Assembly: GCF_009910675.1 (NCBI RefSeq)
Contig: NZ_RSEJ01000001.1
Span: forward strand, 186,001 to 250,000
Reading direction: 5' to 3'
From: Photobacterium alginatilyticum
Lineage (GTDB): Bacteria > Pseudomonadota > Gammaproteobacteria > Enterobacterales > Vibrionaceae
DNA: 64,000 nucleotides
Below, one piece after another: positions 27,249 to 37,186 of this stretch (position 1 is its first letter; the number at the start of each line of letters is the position of its first letter). The notes below the pieces were generated by a model. It made no database searches and was not told where the DNA came from. It saw only the letters and a list, made by a program, of their open reading frames with translations. Made by a program: the position numbers and the translations under genes.

Positions 27249-30059
27249 TTATGGTGCAGGCTGCGGTGGGGGGGCAGGAGGTGCACATTCGAGTCCATCG
27301 TTAAGAACAGTGCCGGCAATCGGTCCTTCTTCAGGGATCTCGGGGTTATCTAACAGCTCCTGGTGGGTAACATTCGGCACGCTTGATGCGCTTATTAACG
27401 AGACAATATCACTCCACATCTCGCCGTCATCGGTTGCGAACTGCAAGTTTGCATCTTCCTGCCAGCGGGTCTGGTGGTTAAATCCCTTGATAGCGAAACG
27501 GAAACCGTCTGTATCGGTCATTGCTATTCGCTCATTTAACGAACCGTCAACAGCCTCGTAATATAACGTACCGTCATCTTCGAGCTTCCACCTGATCGGG
27601 ATATTGAATTTGCAGCCATCCTCGTGAATGTAATTTCCGGTGAAAAAGTCGCCTTCAAAATTATCGCTAAGCTTCAGGAAGCGTGAGCTGTCACCAGCAA
27701 AGCGCAACGCCTTATCGTCACTGGTGTTGCCGGTTTGTCCGATGAGCAGTGATTCGGTAAAGCGCGGGTTTCGCTGCTCCCAGATGACTTTGCACTGTGC
27801 AACTTGCTCCTGATATTGCGCCAGAGTTCTCTTGGTTACAGGGGTGGCTGCAGGTTGAGCCCAACCCGAATTTTGGGTTGTACAGGCAGCCAACTGATCA
27901 GGCGCATACTGTTTGGTTAACAGGGTTGAAATCTGATTGCCGGTTTCGTTGTTAGCCGAGTAGACCTTGAGAGCCAGAATCCCTCTGTTGCGATCCAGGC
28001 TGGTCAATGACCAGTAGTCAAACCTATCAGCGTTGGCGCTATTCGGGGTGAGCTGTAGGTAGCCTTCTTCGGTCAGCGCCCATTGGCGGTTAGCGGGGAT
28101 CAGCGCGGTATTACTATACTGCTCCCAGCTGTTGTTGCCGCGTAGGATCATCGCTGAGATTTCTCCCTGCTCGGAAATTTGGACCAGATGCTGATCGACA
28201 AGGGCATTTGCGCTCTGAGAGGTAAAGCGCTCGTCACCACCACACTCTGTGACGGCATTGAGGAATTTGCTCAGATTGGTCCCGAAGCCGTTGCCAAAGT
28301 TACAAACCCCGAACGGAGGTAGGTTGTCCCGGCTGGCTGCCGCAAAAATCTGCTCCTTGGCGACATTATCGAAGCCGGAAAAGTGGAAGGCTTCATTATC
28401 AAGCAGGCTCTCGCCAATATGGACAAAACCGCGATCCTCGACCAGGAACAGGCTTTGTTGCTCAAATGGGTAGTTGTCAGATAACTGCTTGATAACAGCC
28501 GGCACTTCAAAACGGAACATGGCTTTGCCAGATACATTGATAGGGGCCCAGGTACTGACCTCCTGTACGCTCCAGTTGTCGGCCGCAATGTTCACCCAGT
28601 ACCGGGCGGTAAAGACATTGTCGGAAATAAACTCGACAATAATATTATCAGCAAGTTTGAAGCCGTTTATATCATCAACGCTGTTTGCCGCGTCATTTGG
28701 ATCGGTCAGGACACTGTCCAGGTCGGTATAGCCGGTATCGGGTAATAACACGGGTGAGATCCGGCAGGCGGTGTTGTTGTTGCGGTTGTCACATAGCAGG
28801 TAGCGTTCATTTTCAGGACGCCAGGTGAAATAAAAGCCGAATGCGCCGTCTTCAAATGTTGCTTCAGGCTGGATATAGCGGGTAACGTAATGGTTATCTT
28901 TGCCAGACAGGTAGTTATGGATCTTCTTACCGCTAAGTGGGTAAACACTGGCATTCATTGTGATCCCTGTTTCATCTTCCTTGTCCAACGCCGCATCGGT
29001 CAGCAACATGGTTTTTGCCGTGGCAATCTCGACCTTGAGGTAGTCGAACAGGCCAACCCAGCCATTTGATGTGAGCACCTGGTGGGTAATGTCGTCAGAG
29101 CCGAAGCTGGTCGAGCCGCTGAGGTAGGTAAAGACCTCTGACAGCGAGATATCTTCAGTTCCGTTTTTGTCCCAGCGATATTCAGTGATTGTTGTTTCCC
29201 CTAGCTCAGCGCCCTGTCCGCTGTAAACCATCTGCTCGGTCAGAATACCGCTGCCGCTGTTGGAGCTGAAACTCCCTACTTTCCAGTAGCCATCATTGAG
29301 AATTGCCTGAATATTGGCCTCTGCAGCAGCCTGCTCCGTCACGAAGCGCTCCATTCTGCCTGCGGTCATGCTCTGCACGATAGAGAGTGAGAGCAGGTTG
29401 CTGAGCCTCATATTCTCAAGCCCCAGTTTGGGCAGCAGGGTTGCTTCAAGATCATCGGCAATGGCGTTGAGATCCTGCTGGAATAAAAAAACTTTGCTGC
29501 GTGCGGGGTTAGCGACAATTTCTTCGAAGATCCCCCAACTTTCGTCAAGCTGAACACGCTGGGTCAGGGCGTAATAGGCCAGGCTTGATTTCAGGCTGAC
29601 GGCAATTCTTTCTTCGGTTAATGGCACCATATAGACATGAGACGGGATTGCATCACCAATAGTCACCGTAATATCCGGGGTCGGTGATTGATCAACAAGC
29701 AGCACCGCATTGACTCTGATCCGGGTACCGGCTTCTATCACATAGGTACCGTTACCGAGGTTTTGCCAACTGGTAATATCAATACGTTCAAGGATCTTCC
29801 CTTTGCTGTCGAGCCAGACAGCCGCGAAATTGCTTTCGGTAAGGTTTGCCTGAGCTTCTGCGTAGGCGGAGCTGATAATGCCAAAACCAGTTGTTTTGGC
29901 GGTGAGTAACTCCGCAGGCGTATCAACAGTAATCGTAAACTTGGTCGAGGCAGGGGCCGCTGCACCTGCTGCTACGGGTTCGTCTTTACCTCCGCCGCCA
30001 CAAGCCGATAGTAACAGGCAGCAGAAAGCGGCAAGGCAATATCCTAGATAAGCGCGCAT
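27249..30059 (-). CDS. Large hypothetical lipoprotein
   Basis: A 936-residue protein from the ATG at 30059 (MRAYLGYCL); the frame is open six codons further. A lipoprotein signal ends at Cys20 (LLLSAC), followed by a Gly4 linker and an Ala/Pro-rich spacer, so it is anchored in the outer or inner membrane. The body has no domain I can name. It contains repeated beta-strand-like blocks with Trp, Tyr and Asn-Gly turns (WQNLGNGTYVIEAGTRIRV, WKLEDDGTLYYEAVDGS, GYLQLTPNSANADRFDYWSL), several Cys, and a Pro-rich C-terminus (PPAPPPQPAP). It could be a surface binding protein or adhesin. Neighbours give no clue; it has its own terminator. Confidence 0.75.
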   Translation of the reverse strand: MRAYLGYCLAAFCCLLLSACGGGGKDEPVAAGAAAPASTKFTITVDTPAELLTAKTTGFGIISSAYAEAQANLTESNFAAVWLDSKGKILERIDITSWQNLGNGTYVIEAGTRIRVNAVLLVDQSPTPDITVTIGDAIPSHVYMVPLTEERIAVSLKSSLAYYALTQRVQLDESWGIFEEIVANPARSKVFLFQQDLNAIADDLEATLLPKLGLENMRLSNLLSLSIVQSMTAGRMERFVTEQAAAEANIQAILNDGYWKVGSFSSNSGSGILTEQMVYSGQGAELGETTITEYRWDKNGTEDISLSEVFTYLSGSTSFGSDDITHQVLTSNGWVGLFDYLKVEIATAKTMLLTDAALDKEDETGITMNASVYPLSGKKIHNYLSGKDNHYVTRYIQPEATFEDGAFGFYFTWRPENERYLLCDNRNNNTACRISPVLLPDTGYTDLDSVLTDPNDAANSVDDINGFKLADNIIVEFISDNVFTARYWVNIAADNWSVQEVSTWAPINVSGKAMFRFEVPAVIKQLSDNYPFEQQSLFLVEDRGFVHIGESLLDNEAFHFSGFDNVAKEQIFAAASRDNLPPFGVCNFGNGFGTNLSKFLNAVTECGGDERFTSQSANALVDQHLVQISEQGEISAMILRGNNSWEQYSNTALIPANRQWALTEEGYLQLTPNSANADRFDYWSLTSLDRNRGILALKVYSANNETGNQISTLLTKQYAPDQLAACTTQNSGWAQPAATPVTKRTLAQYQEQVAQCKVIWEQRNPRFTESLLIGQTGNTSDDKALRFAGDSSRFLKLSDNFEGDFFTGNYIHEDGCKFNIPIRWKLEDDGTLYYEAVDGSLNERIAMTDTDGFRFAIKGFNHQTRWQEDANLQFATDDGEMWSDIVSLISASSVPNVTHQELLDNPEIPEEGPIAGTVLNDGLECAPPAPPPQPAP

Positions 30060-30263
30060 AACAAAATCCCCAAACATTTATTATGTTTTGCGCTCAGTAT
30101 AGATTTGGGGTTTTTTGGCTGTGTTAAAGGAAGGGCAGTGTCTTGTAGATTGGTCAGGGATCTAACATGTAAGAATAAAAACGTTAGTGAGATACACGCT
30201 ACTAACTAATCCCCGGCCACTCTAGAGGGCAGAAAAAAGGGCTGGGGGCTGAGTAAAATTTGT

Positions 30264-30289
30264 CCCAAGCCACTTTATGATGGCTTGGG
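30264..30289 (-). terminator. Hairpin after queE
   Basis: Perfect 9-base-pair stem CCCAAGCCA / TGGCTTGGG with an 8-base loop, between queE and the lipoprotein gene; an AAATTTTAC tail follows on the minus strand. Confidence 0.65.
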
Positions 30290-30324
30290 GAGCCTGCTAT
30301 CGAACAGGAACGGATTGTTTCGGC

Positions 30325-30993
30325 TTAGGCAATGGCAAGATATTTATGGGTTTGAATCGACAGCCGCCAGTTGCGTTTCACACAGGTCTCGATACAAAGC
30401 TCTGTGGCTCTTGGTTTCTGGCTAATTGGTTGTAGGGCAATGCTGACATCGGGTTTTAGTACGATACCGTCGATCAGGTTGTCGAGCTGCTCGATATCTT
30501 TTTCCGTTCCGACCGGATGCTTGATCTCGTCGGCGCGTTCAAGGGCTGAAGGCAATACAGCCAGCTTGGCTTTCATATTGATCTTGGGTGATACAGTCAC
30601 CCAGGTATTGACTGTTGCCTTGATTTCCGATGTCCCGCTGGTTTCGATTTGACAGCGGAAGCCAGCGTTTTCCAGTGATAGGGTAAGAGGGACCAGATCA
30701 TAGATGCAAGGTTCACCACCGGTAATAACGACATGTTTGGCGGTATAGCCCTGATTTTTGAGCAAGGCAACAACGCCTTCTGCGTCAAGGTTTGTCCAAA
30801 GCGGTGAATCGGCAGTTTTTGCCATGATGTCTTTTAGCGGGGCAAAATCTTGTGGTTCGGCCGTCCAGGTTTGTTTGGTGTCACACCAGGCGCAGCCGAC
30901 AGGGCAGACCTGCAGACGGACAAAGATGGCTGGGACGCCGGTGAATACACCTTCACCTTGAATGGTTTCAAAGACTTCGTTAATTTTGTACAC
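30325..30993 (-). CDS. queE: 7-carboxy-7-deazaguanine synthase QueE
   Basis: A 222-residue radical-SAM enzyme that converts 6-carboxytetrahydropterin to 7-carboxy-7-deazaguanine in queuosine synthesis. I use the GTG at 30993 because it gives the normal N-terminus VYKINEVFETIQGEG, has GAGG about 8 bases before it, and matches the E. coli length (223). The frame extends 17 codons upstream. The iron-sulfur motif CPVGCAWC gives Cys30, Cys34 and Cys37. The usual RLQGC reads RLQVC. Other marks are VVITGGEPCIYD and the C-terminal SIQTHKYLAI. queC and queD are not in the window. Confidence 0.93.
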   Translation of the reverse strand: MYKINEVFETIQGEGVFTGVPAIFVRLQVCPVGCAWCDTKQTWTAEPQDFAPLKDIMAKTADSPLWTNLDAEGVVALLKNQGYTAKHVVITGGEPCIYDLVPLTLSLENAGFRCQIETSGTSEIKATVNTWVTVSPKINMKAKLAVLPSALERADEIKHPVGTEKDIEQLDNLIDGIVLKPDVSIALQPISQKPRATELCIETCVKRNWRLSIQTHKYLAIA

Positions 30994-31389
30994 CGCTAAC
31001 CTCGTGGCGAGTTGAACATCGTATATTGCAAAAACTGTCTGCAAAAATAGCAGCAGAGTATTATGTCAAAACTCGTGGCGGATGTCTTTAGTCAATAGTG
31101 GCACGTGAAATTTAAGCCATATCTGCTGGTCGTGTTGTGCGAAAAAAGTATGAGTATATGAGATTGGCATGCAATAATTTGCGTTGGGTATATCTTAAAT
31201 TTTACTTGTAAAAAAACTATCGAAAAAAGATGCCTGATAATGATTTGACAGCACAAAAAATGGGTATAGTTGCGTATTAGTCGTGATGGGTATCACGTCT
31301 TAGGAAGATTCGACTTCACAATTAGTTCGCAAAGTAAAAAAATTAATCCACTAACGTTTATTTTCACTTTTAATGTCGGGAGTATTGGC
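30994..31389. other. Divergent region queE / mlc
   Basis: No gene is supported. It contains the queE promoter, the CRP-like palindrome at 31282-31297, and a long AT-rich leader for mlc. The mlc frame is open back to 31270 but lacks a start there that resembles the family. Confidence 0.4.
31282..31297 (+). promoter_or_regulatory. CRP-like palindrome upstream of mlc
   Basis: CGTGA-TGGGTA-TCACG is a perfect inverted repeat with CRP spacing, matching 8 of 10 CRP half-site bases. E. coli mlc is CRP-regulated. It lies about 95 bases before the mlc start. Confidence 0.5.
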
Positions 31390-32604
31390 ATGTATGTCGC
31401 TCAGCCTGGTCATATTGACCATATTAAAAGAAATAATGCCGGCAGCGTCTACAAGCTTATTGACCAGTACGGCCCTATTTCTCGTATCGAACTATCCAAA
31501 CGCAGTCAGCTTGCGCCTGCCAGTATCACCAAGATCACCCGAGAGTTGATTGAAGCTCACCTGGTCAAGGAGACCCAGTATCAGGAATCGACCAGTCGGG
31601 GCCGACCCGCGATAGGGCTGCTTCCGGCAAACGAAGGATGGCAGTTTATGTCGATCCGTCTCGGACGCGGCTATCTGACCATTGCCTTGCACGAGCTTGG
31701 CGGTGATATTTTGGTGGAAGAGCGACAGGATATCGAAGTATTGCAGCAAGATGCTGTCCTCAAGAAGCTCCTTGATGAAATAAATACCTTTTTTGCCAAC
31801 CACGTCGGCGAATTAGACCGGATCACGGCCATTGCCGTATCACTACCGGGACTGGTCAACGCAGAGAAGGGCGTTATTCTGCAGATGCCGCACTACGATG
31901 TGCATAACCTTGAACTTGGTCCCGCCATCCATGAGGCAACCGGACTACCGGTATTTATCGGCAATGACACGCGTGCCTGGGCGCTGGCTGAAAAGCTATT
32001 CGGTAACTCGCGTGATGTCGCCAATTCCATTCTGATTTCGGTACATCATGGCGTCGGTGCGGGCATAGTGTTGGACAACATCGTGCTTCAGGGGCGTATC
32101 GGAAATATCGGTGAATTGGGGCATATTCAAATCAAGCCTTATGGTAAACGTTGTTTTTGCGGCAACCACGGCTGCCTGGAAACAGTTGCGAGCGTAAAAG
32201 CCATTATCGAACAGGTCGAGCAAGGTTTGCGTGAAGGACATCCGTCTTCACTTCACGGCAAAGTACTGACCATCGAAAAGATTTGTGATGCGGCCGTTGA
32301 AGGCGATACGTTGGCGAGACTGGTGATTGTCGAGCTGGGTCATAACCTTGGGCAGGCTATTGCTATCATGGTGAACCTGTTTAATCCAGAGAAAATTCTG
32401 ATTGGCGGTGAATTTAACCGCGCCAAGAGTGTACTTTACCCAGCCATCATGGAGTGTGTGCGCACTCAGTCGCTACCCGTTTATAACCAGGATCTAAAGA
32501 TCGAACAAAGCTGTTTCTATACCCAGGCAACGATGCCGGGTGCCGCCTTGGTAAAGCAGGCTATGTATGACGGTCACCTGCTCATGAAGTTGATAGAGGG
32601 TTAG
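31390..32604 (+). CDS. mlc: Transcriptional repressor Mlc (ROK family)
   Basis: A 404-residue ROK-family repressor. The N-terminus MYVAQPGHIDHIKRNNAGSV strongly resembles E. coli Mlc (406 residues), which fixes the start at 31390 rather than the upstream open frame. The helix-turn-helix is at about residues 31-55 (SRIELSKRSQLAPASITKI). The ROK zinc motif CFCGNHGCLE gives Cys255, Cys257 and Cys262, and the C-terminus MYDGHLLMKLIEG matches Mlc. It represses PTS sugar genes and is released when it binds dephosphorylated EIICB-Glc at the membrane. A CRP-like site lies upstream. Confidence 0.94.
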   Translation: MYVAQPGHIDHIKRNNAGSVYKLIDQYGPISRIELSKRSQLAPASITKITRELIEAHLVKETQYQESTSRGRPAIGLLPANEGWQFMSIRLGRGYLTIALHELGGDILVEERQDIEVLQQDAVLKKLLDEINTFFANHVGELDRITAIAVSLPGLVNAEKGVILQMPHYDVHNLELGPAIHEATGLPVFIGNDTRAWALAEKLFGNSRDVANSILISVHHGVGAGIVLDNIVLQGRIGNIGELGHIQIKPYGKRCFCGNHGCLETVASVKAIIEQVEQGLREGHPSSLHGKVLTIEKICDAAVEGDTLARLVIVELGHNLGQAIAIMVNLFNPEKILIGGEFNRAKSVLYPAIMECVRTQSLPVYNQDLKIEQSCFYTQATMPGAALVKQAMYDGHLLMKLIEG

Positions 32605-32618
32605 GCGTGACACTCTAT

Positions 32619-32650
32619 CTGTCAGGCCGCTGGTAGTGGCTGCCTGACAG
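32619..32650 (+). terminator. Hairpin between mlc and the chemoreceptor gene
   Basis: Stem CTGTCAGGC / GCCTGACAG with a 14-base loop and no clear T-run. It lies between convergent genes and may terminate both. Confidence 0.5.
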
Positions 32651-32676
32651 TATGAGCTTCAATTTCCCGATTTGAA

Positions 32677-34680
32677 TCAGTTGAGCTTGAACTGACTAAC
32701 CAGTTCATTTAACTGCTTGTTGGCATCCGATAAAGAATGGGTTGAACGGGTGGTCTGTTGGGCATTGACCGTTAGCATCTCGATGATGTTTTGGATCTGA
32801 GCCATATTCTGATTAATTTCTTTTGTTACCGCGTGCTGTTCTTTTGCCGTTGCGGCTATTTGCGTACTCGAATGACTGATTGTGTTCACGGCGCCAATCA
32901 TTTCATCTAAGCCGCCATTCACGCGCTGCGTATCATCGACCACGACCGAACAGCGAGCCTTGGTGTTGTCCATTGCCGTAACGACGCTGTTCACCCCTGT
33001 TTGCAGGCGGTTCAGCATCTCGTTGATTTCAGATGTGCTGCTTTGGGTACGAGCCGCTAGTGCACGGACCTCGTCAGCGACGACAGCAAAGCCCCTGCCT
33101 TGCTCTCCGGCACGTGCCGCTTCGATGGCCGCATTCAGAGCCAGTAGGTTTGTTTGTTCGGCGATGCCTTGAATGACGTTGAGCACCGAGCTGATATTCT
33201 GCGTTTCATTGCTCATCTCCGTGACATTGATTGAGGCCGTCTCAACTTGTTCCATCAGCAAGGAGACACTGTCGCTGGCCTGATTAATGGTCAGTTTTGA
33301 CTGGTCGGCGGCACTGGTTGTTTCGTGTGTGACGGTTTCGGTCTCGATGGCATTACGTGCCATTGTTTCGGCTGTTGTTGCCATTTCATTGATCGCGGTG
33401 ATGACCTGTACGGTCTCTCCGGCATGTTGGTCGACAATACCTTGGTTGGTGCGACTTTGGTTTTCGACATTATGGATGATGTCCGAGATCTGGTGGCTGG
33501 CGTCAGATACCGAGCCCATCATATTGCGCAGATAGAGGATGAAATGGTTAACGGAGAGAGCGATATCACCGACTTCATCGTATTTGTTGATAGTGATCTC
33601 GGCGGTTAGATCGGCCTCGCCCGACGACAATGACTCGATATTATTTCTCAATGCCGCAAGGCGCCGGGTCAGGCGAGAGAAGGCAATAAAGCAAAATACG
33701 ATAATAGTGGCAGCAATCGGGAGCTGGATAGACGCCAGGGTGGCGAGAATGGAATCGGTCGTCACTTCGAGCAACGCTGTTTCAGTGCTGAAGGCGACTA
33801 TCCATGGGGTTCCGGCAATTTTGTTCATGAACAGAGTATGTGCGATACCCCTATCATCGTAGCTAAGCTGCAGCGGGACGCCTTCCCTTACCTCGGCGAG
33901 ATGTCTGTTTATGTTGGCCGCAAAAGGGGATTGCTGAGTGACTGATGAAAGGTTCTCGAGCACCAGCGAGCGATTGATGCTCCGTGTGTTGTTGAGGATC
34001 TTTCCGTCAGTTTCAACAATAAGAATATCCCCGTTTAGGGCTTGTTCGTTCTTGGCGGCCAGTTCATTGAAAAAGCCCAGCGTCAGATCAATGGTTGCCA
34101 CGCCGTAACGCTGGTTGTCTTTGAAGATTGACATTGCGCAGTTGGTTCTGGCTTCAGGGCTGGCTGAATCTTTGTAGGCCGGTGCCCATGCGCAAAGTCC
34201 GGCTGGTGCAGCAAGGCCATTTTTGTACCAAACTTGTTCGTAGTAGTTGAGTGAGTCTTTCGAGTTCCAATAAGTATTGATGATTAATTTGTTGCTGGCG
34301 TCGCGGTGGAAGAAGGTACTGAATTTCTCAATGCCTTGTTGTCTTTGTTCGGGAAGTGGCCAGATACCACCGCCAAAGACTTTGCTGTTGCCGTATTGAT
34401 CGACCAGGCCCGGTAAAATCTGATCTATCTGCTCGCTTGAGACTAGCGGGATGGTTTGGGTGATGGCGCGCTGCTGCGACTGAACTTGTTCCAACTCCGT
34501 TGATATTTCATTATTTAGCGCCTGAAGTACGCCTTTGATAATCGTCTCTTCGTTTTCGACTAACTTGGGGGATACCCAGTAGGTAATACCCAGTGTGGTC
34601 ACCAGCCCCACAATGAGCATAAAGCCCGTAAAATACAGTGGGTAGCTGTATCTAATCGATTTCATTTTCCCTAATGCCAT
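32677..34680 (-). CDS. Methyl-accepting chemotaxis protein (dCache sensor)
   Basis: A 667-residue chemoreceptor from the ATG at 34680, with GAGGGAG about 5 bases before it; the open frame continues 21 codons upstream. Order: membrane helix (about 11-33), large periplasmic region of about 270 residues ([16 protein letters not shown] dCache_1 ligand domain), second helix near 320-345, HAMP, and signalling domain with tip [24 protein letters not shown] split over two segments. dCache receptors usually bind amino acids, amines or organic acids. The ligand is not deducible. An unusual palindrome (34805-34843) lies upstream. Confidence 0.9.
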   Translation of the reverse strand: MALGKMKSIRYSYPLYFTGFMLIVGLVTTLGITYWVSPKLVENEETIIKGVLQALNNEISTELEQVQSQQRAITQTIPLVSSEQIDQILPGLVDQYGNSKVFGGGIWPLPEQRQQGIEKFSTFFHRDASNKLIINTYWNSKDSLNYYEQVWYKNGLAAPAGLCAWAPAYKDSASPEARTNCAMSIFKDNQRYGVATIDLTLGFFNELAAKNEQALNGDILIVETDGKILNNTRSINRSLVLENLSSVTQQSPFAANINRHLAEVREGVPLQLSYDDRGIAHTLFMNKIAGTPWIVAFSTETALLEVTTDSILATLASIQLPIAATIIVFCFIAFSRLTRRLAALRNNIESLSSGEADLTAEITINKYDEVGDIALSVNHFILYLRNMMGSVSDASHQISDIIHNVENQSRTNQGIVDQHAGETVQVITAINEMATTAETMARNAIETETVTHETTSAADQSKLTINQASDSVSLLMEQVETASINVTEMSNETQNISSVLNVIQGIAEQTNLLALNAAIEAARAGEQGRGFAVVADEVRALAARTQSSTSEINEMLNRLQTGVNSVVTAMDNTKARCSVVVDDTQRVNGGLDEMIGAVNTISHSSTQIAATAKEQHAVTKEINQNMAQIQNIIEMLTVNAQQTTRSTHSLSDANKQLNELVSQFKLN

Positions 34681-35258
34681 GTTGCTCCCTCTTTTATTGC
34701 GCTGATCTGTAGTGAATATCTTTGTTGTTATGTAGATGGTCATGAAATTAAGCAGAATGAATGCCAGCCATACTGCTTGGTATTGTTGTTATCGATTACA
34801 CTCGTAGTTCGAATTCGAGCTAATTACGATCGAATTCGAACTATGCTAAACAAAAATGCCGTGACTGTATGTGATCTAAGCTTGACTAGTCTGCATGGAA
34901 TTTTGTTAATACTGACTACCCAGCTAGACAGTGTTGTTGTGACCTACTGAAAAGTAAAGGATGAAGGATTAGTGTAGGGAGGTGGTAACTAGCATAAGTA
35001 AGATTTACACTGATTGCTCGAACGAAGGTGTTAGGTGCTAGGTGCTAGAGATGCGCTCAATGAGGGTCTGGAGACGGTACAAAGTCGATTCGATACTGGT
35101 TGGGGCGAATACTCAGAAATCGGTGCTATTTGGGATAAACAATGGGCCGCTGGGTTTATTTTTTTGATCATAGCAATGAACACTAAATTCAGGGCTTGTC
35201 CGGTCACTCACGATGTGCCGATATAGATATTCATCCAGTTAATATGAATAGGGGATAC
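34681..35258. other. Long intergenic region upstream of the dCache receptor
   Basis: About 580 bases without a convincing gene. It holds the palindrome 34805-34843 and a short GGTGCTAGGTGCTAG direct repeat near 35033-35050. A 63-residue frame at 35035 has no ribosome binding site. Confidence 0.4.
34805..34843. repeat. Double TTCGAATTCGAA palindrome (putative operator)
   Basis: A perfect 14-base inverted repeat, TAGTTCGAATTCGA (34805-34818) and TCGAATTCGAACTA (34830-34843), with an 11-base spacer. Each arm is itself built on the palindrome TTCGAATTCGA(A), so the site also reads as two tandem 11-12-base operators. It lies about 125-165 bases before the chemoreceptor start. Confidence 0.65.
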
Positions 35259-35546
35259 ATGGCCAAATATCAATTTTTTGTTCTGCCAAATACCGACCGT
35301 CGTCAGTTTACTTTCCTGGACTCGGCTTCAGAGACTTTTCTTCGGGAGAAGGAGCAGCTAATTGCACAAGGTTTTGACGTCGAAGATGATCTTATCTATG
35401 CCGGCAATGAAAAAGAGGCCGTTGAAAAGTTTAAATCCAATTATATTTCAGCGCTCGAAGACTATAACGCCTCCCATCCGGAAACAACGTTGGCATCGAC
35501 GATCATTGAACTGTTCCGCTCAGCAATGAAGCGAATTAATAAGTAA
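35259..35546 (+). CDS. Small hypothetical protein
   Basis: A 95-residue cytoplasmic protein from the ATG at 35259, with GGGGA about 5 bases before it; a 21-codon upstream extension is unlikely. It is rich in charged and aromatic residues (MAKYQFFVLPNTDRRQFTFLD at the start, then FDVEDDLIYAGNEKEAVEKFKSNY). I do not recognise the family; the pattern of a short beta strand, helix and acid-rich loop suggests a small soluble domain. It lies 107 bases before the AGE-like gene on the same strand and could share its transcript. Confidence 0.65.
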   Translation: MAKYQFFVLPNTDRRQFTFLDSASETFLREKEQLIAQGFDVEDDLIYAGNEKEAVEKFKSNYISALEDYNASHPETTLASTIIELFRSAMKRINK

Positions 35547-35653
35547 TTAAGATTTAATCACAGACTTTGTTGCTGTGAGCTCAAAGACAGTTTGTGCAGG
35601 TCCTTGTTATTATATTATCCATTGATTTTATTAGATAAATATAAAGGATTATC

Positions 35654-37186
35654 ATGAACGCTTGGATACGAAACCCCATCCGGGGGCTGCTACTTTTTCT
35701 GAGTGTGTTTTGCGTGGTTCAAGTACCGGCGATGGCGCAAAGCGTGTCAGAAAAAAGCTTGTCGGGAGTGAACCCGTCAGAGAGTTCGCCGTTACCGACC
35801 GGTGAGCGATGGCTTGAACATGTCGAGAACGGTTTACGTCCGTTTTGGATGATGGATACCGCCAAAGGCACCCCGATCGGAAATTTTCCGACTTTCCGCT
35901 GTGATAACGGTGTGTTGCTTAATTCAGATGCTCCCTGCAACGAGCTCAATCAGGATTGGATCCGAAGCCATTTTTCTCGCGACTATACCCGGATGAAGTC
36001 ACGTCAGATATATGCTTATGGTGTGCTTTACCATTTGACCGGTGATGTCGACGCCCTGAAACTGGCCAAGGCAGGGGTTGATTATCTGCTGGAGACGCTC
36101 AGGGATCAGCGCAATGGCGGTATGATCAGTTTTCGCGAAAACGGTAAGCCCGGCTTGAATTGGAAGCAGCGAACCTCTCAGGACCAGGCCTATGCTATTG
36201 TGGGGCTGGCTTTCTATTACTACCTCACCCGTGATCCTGTGGTCGAGCAGGTCTTGATCGAACAACAGCAGTTTATCTTTAGCCAGTATCGCGATAAGGC
36301 GACCAACCAGTTGCTCTGGGTTATCGAGGACGGAGACGAGCAATACCGCAAGCAGCAGGAGCTCGTAGCCCAGTTGGATCAAATTAATGCTTACCTATTA
36401 CTGGTCACGCCGTTGTTGCCTGAGCCTGCCCGTCAGAAATGGCGTCAGGATTTGTATTGGCTAACCGAGCAGATGCTGGCGCAATACCATTCCGAAGATG
36501 AGCAGCGCTTTTATGGTGCTATTCACCATAAGGCGGTGAAAATGGTGACTGCCCGACACAATGATTACGGCCACACCATCAAGGCGTATTGGATGACTTA
36601 CCTGGTTGGCCGCTATTTGCAGCAACCTGACTGGGAGCAGTTGGGGCGCAAAGGGATGGCACTGACGTTACAGCGTGCGGCATATGGGATGACTCCGCCT
36701 CAGATGAAGCCATATTTGTCTGAAAAACTATATAGCCAGTGGCAGACGTTGCCGGAAATTATGACCTGGCGAAGTGGTCAGTATAACTGGTACATCTCTT
36801 CCTGGCAGTGGGCAGAGTTGGATCAGGCAGCGGTGACACTCAACATGCTCGAGCCGGGCAGCACCAGCCAGCAGCTCAACTTTACCCTCAACACCTATTT
36901 TGATGCTTGGGTAGACCACCAATATGGCGGAGTAGGGGCACCTAAGCAATTCCACTGGGGCAATGGTTATCATCAGTTTGAGCATGCCTTGGTTGGCTAT
37001 CTTGGCGCCCAGGCAGCTTATGAAAAGCCAGCTCGGTTGTATTATGCCTTGTCGCCTAAATATGAAGGGGCACTGCAGCCTTACTACTATAAAGCTGATA
37101 TTGTTCGGGTTAGCAAGGGTAAGATGTTAGCTGGCTTCGAGGGTTTACAAGAAGTGAAAGTGGACTTTGAGCATATTCGTCCTTAG
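35654..37186 (+). CDS. Exported AGE-like (alpha/alpha barrel) protein
   Basis: A 510-residue protein with a Sec signal peptide ending near AMA (residue 28), so it acts in the periplasm or outside. The body resembles the N-acylglucosamine 2-epimerase / cellobiose epimerase group: helical repeats of an alpha/alpha-barrel with SRQIYAYGVLYHLTGDVDALK and Trp/His-rich segments (KQRTSQDQAYAIVGLAFYYY, HNDYGHTIKAYWMTYL, WRSGQYNWYISSWQWAELDQ). Most AGE enzymes are cytoplasmic, so export is unusual, and it may be a glycan-active enzyme or a lyase. AGGA precedes the ATG. A terminator follows. No sugar gene adjoins it. Confidence 0.7.
   Translation: MNAWIRNPIRGLLLFLSVFCVVQVPAMAQSVSEKSLSGVNPSESSPLPTGERWLEHVENGLRPFWMMDTAKGTPIGNFPTFRCDNGVLLNSDAPCNELNQDWIRSHFSRDYTRMKSRQIYAYGVLYHLTGDVDALKLAKAGVDYLLETLRDQRNGGMISFRENGKPGLNWKQRTSQDQAYAIVGLAFYYYLTRDPVVEQVLIEQQQFIFSQYRDKATNQLLWVIEDGDEQYRKQQELVAQLDQINAYLLLVTPLLPEPARQKWRQDLYWLTEQMLAQYHSEDEQRFYGAIHHKAVKMVTARHNDYGHTIKAYWMTYLVGRYLQQPDWEQLGRKGMALTLQRAAYGMTPPQMKPYLSEKLYSQWQTLPEIMTWRSGQYNWYISSWQWAELDQAAVTLNMLEPGSTSQQLNFTLNTYFDAWVDHQYGGVGAPKQFHWGNGYHQFEHALVGYLGAQAAYEKPARLYYALSPKYEGALQPYYYKADIVRVSKGKMLAGFEGLQEVKVDFEHIRP

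Noticed and set aside
35035..35226. 63-codon frame before the small hypothetical gene
   Set aside because: No ribosome binding site, unusual composition, and a better-supported start for the next gene lies at 35259.
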